Made by a program: the position numbers and the translations under genes
Shown here: piece after piece, positions 56,267-57,578 of the stretch
Layout: each line of letters opens with the position of its first letter
Numbering within the stretch: the stretch's first letter is position 1
The notes under the pieces: model-generated
The model's input: only the letters and a program-made list of their open reading frames with translations
Databases searched by the model: none
Told to the model about the DNA's origin: nothing
Source of the DNA: Actinomadura livida
GTDB taxonomy: Bacteria > Actinomycetota > Actinomycetes > Streptosporangiales > Streptosporangiaceae
Assembly: GCF_014648675.1 (NCBI RefSeq)
Contig: NZ_BMRO01000006.1
Span: 1-57,578, forward strand
Reading direction: 5' to 3'
DNA: 57,578 nt

Positions 56267-57578
56267 CGTCGTGCGGCGGGTGATCACCGGCCAGTGGCGG
56301 CTCGCCGCCGGCGGCGCCGTGCTGGCCGCCGGGCACCAGGCGGGCGAGGTGCTGGTGCCCGTGGTGATCGGGGTGGTGATCGACAAGGCGATCCTGCCGG
56401 GGGACGCCGGCGCCCTCGTCCGGTGGCTCGCCGTGCTGGGCGCGGTCTTCGCCGGGCTCTCCTACAGCTACCGGTTCAGCTTCCGCCTCGCCGAGCGGGC
56501 GTCCGAGCAGGCCGCGCACGAGCTGCGGCTGGAGCTGACCCGGCGCACCCTCGACCCGCGCGGCGGCGCCGAGACGGGGCGGCTGCCGGGCGAGCTGGTG
56601 AACATCGCGACCGGCGACACCAAGCGGGCCGGCGGCGTGCACGTCGCGATGGCGGCCGGGACCGCGGCGCTGGCGGGCCTGGTGGCGGGCGGCGTCGCGC
56701 TGCTGTGGATGTCGGTGCCGCTGGGGCTGCTCGTCCTGCTGGGCATCCCGCCCCTGCTCGGGCTCGCGCACGTGATCGGCAAGCCGCTGGAGCGGCGCAG
56801 CGGCGCCGAGCAGGAGCGCGCCGCCCACGCGTCCGGCGTGGCCGCGGACCTGCTCGCCGGCCTCCGGGTCCTCAAGGGCATCGGCGCGGAGCGGGCGGCC
56901 GTGGCGCGGTACCGGCGCACCAGCCGCGACTCGCTGGCCGCGACCGTGCGGGCCGCCCGCGCGCAGGCGTGGCACGACGGCGGCATGCTCACGCTGACCG
57001 GGGTGTTCATCGCGGTCGTCGCGCTGGTCGGCGGACGGCTCGCCATCTCCGGCGACATCACCGTCGGCCAGCTGGTCACCGCCGTGGGATTGGCGCAGTT
57101 CCTGCTGGGGCCGCTGTCGATCCTGTCGTGGGCGAACGGCGAGTTCGCGCAGGGCCGCGCGTCCGCCGCCCGCGTCGCCTCGGTGCTGGGGGCGCCGCCC
57201 GCCGTCGCCGACGGGGACGGCGAGCCGCCGCGGCCCGTGCGGGGCGCGCTGCGGCTGCGCGGCGTCCGGTACGGCGACGCGCTGCGCGGCCTGGACCTGG
57301 ACGTCGCACCGGGCGAGCTGCTCGGGGTCGCGGCCACGTCGCCCGCGGCGGCGACCGCGCTGCTGCGCCTGCTCGGCCGGTCCGCCGACCCCGACTCCGG
57401 GACGATCGAGCTCGACGGGACGCCGCTGCGCGAGCTCGCCCCCGCCGCCGTCCGCCGGGCCGTCGTGGTCGCCGAGCACGACGCCGACCTGTTCGAGGGC
57501 ACCCTCCTGGACAACGTCGCCGCCGCCGCGCCCGCCGGGGCGGACGGTCCGAACGGGACGGCGGCGGGGCTGGCGGCC
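56253..57578 (+). CDS. ABC transporter, fused membrane and nucleotide-binding domains (truncated by window)
   Basis: 442 codons to the window edge with no stop. GTG 56253 has GGAGGAG at good spacing. Residues about 1-300 form an ABC exporter-type membrane domain with six segments (EVLVPVVIGVVIDKAI, YRFSFRLAERASEQAAHELRLEL, GLRVLKGIGAERAA, GQLVTAVGLAQFLLGPL). The nucleotide-binding domain starts near residue 330. Where Walker A (GxxGxGK[ST]) should be, the sequence reads GVAATSPAAATALLRLLGR, lacking the lysine, while the following D-S-G-T-I-E-L-D-G is normal. It is probably the degenerate half of a heterodimer whose partner lies beyond the window, involved in siderophore uptake or export. Confidence 0.85.
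   Translation, partial: MRGRDVVRRVITGQWRLAAGGAVLAAGHQAGEVLVPVVIGVVIDKAILPGDAGALVRWLAVLGAVFAGLSYSYRFSFRLAERASEQAAHELRLELTRRTLDPRGGAETGRLPGELVNIATGDTKRAGGVHVAMAAGTAALAGLVAGGVALLWMSVPLGLLVLLGIPPLLGLAHVIGKPLERRSGAEQERAAHASGVAADLLAGLRVLKGIGAERAAVARYRRTSRDSLAATVRAARAQAWHDGGMLTLTGVFIAVVALVGGRLAISGDITVGQLVTAVGLAQFLLGPLSILSWANGEFAQGRASAARVASVLGAPPAVADGDGEPPRPVRGALRLRGVRYGDALRGLDLDVAPGELLGVAATSPAAATALLRLLGRSADPDSGTIELDGTPLRELAPAAVRRAVVVAEHDADLFEGTLLDNVAAAAPAGADGPNGTAAGLAA

Noticed and set aside
1..57578. tRNA, rRNA, integrase, transposase or phage genes
   Set aside because: None was recognised on either strand by reading; a dedicated tRNA/ncRNA scan was not possible here.

Overview
The window is very GC-rich (roughly 70-75% by eye) with strong third-position GC bias. 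It has many 1-8 nt start/stop overlaps, GTG starts and apparently leaderless promoters. It also carries a mycofactocin cluster, an F420-type luciferase-like monooxygenase, a DUF574 methyltransferase and an IdeR/DmdR1-type iron box. Together these point to a filamentous actinomycete, most likely a Thermomonosporaceae/Actinomadura-like chromosome. The genus is inference. No rRNA, tRNA, CRISPR array or insertion sequence was seen.

Layout. 0.3-6.4 kb holds small membrane and secreted proteins (CD225, DUF2752, DUF732, CopD-like) and housekeeping enzymes (crotonase, phosphoesterase, rhodanese, Gfo/Idh oxidoreductase). 6.6-16.3 kb is an anaerobic-respiration/hypoxia block: a PPOX flavoprotein, an Acg-type nitroreductase and a complete narK-narGHJI operon. 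16.6-23.8 kb has a D-lactate-dehydrogenase-like FAD/Fe-S enzyme, an IclR regulator and the lower meta-cleavage trio (hydratase, acylating acetaldehyde dehydrogenase, aldolase). 23.9-25.7 kb has two universal stress proteins (USPs). 25.9-30.9 kb is a branched-chain-amino-acid-type ABC importer with its two ATPases fused. 31-38 kb is mixed: a PBP4-type carboxypeptidase, an APH-fold kinase, an LLM oxidoreductase, a decayed FAD oxidoreductase, two GNATs, a possible FAIM-like protein and a DUF574 methyltransferase. 38.2-41.9 kb is a second stress/redox block: two USPs, a 7Fe ferredoxin, a membrane protein and a hemerythrin. 42.1-49.5 kb is the full mycofactocin locus (mftR, mftG, mftABCDEF). 50.0-55.3 kb is a seven-gene extradiol ring-cleavage operon on the minus strand. 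55.4 kb to the end is iron-related: an iron box, a FhuF-like reductase and a truncated ABC transporter.

How they fit together. The most striking signal is a repeated near-palindrome, GGGAC-N4-GTCCC, that closely resembles the mycobacterial DosR/DevR box (TTSGGGACTWWAGTCCCSAA). It lies upstream of narK-narGHJI, the PPOX protein (and divergent CopD-like gene), the nitroreductase and three of the four USPs. These are the same kinds of genes that make up the Mycobacterium tuberculosis dormancy regulon, so 6-41 kb looks like the physical core of a DosR-type hypoxia/NO regulon whose regulator lies elsewhere. Several catabolic units (liv operon, LLM gene, extradiol operon, TetR gene, mft locus) have clean palindromes in or over recognisable promoters, suggesting local repressors.
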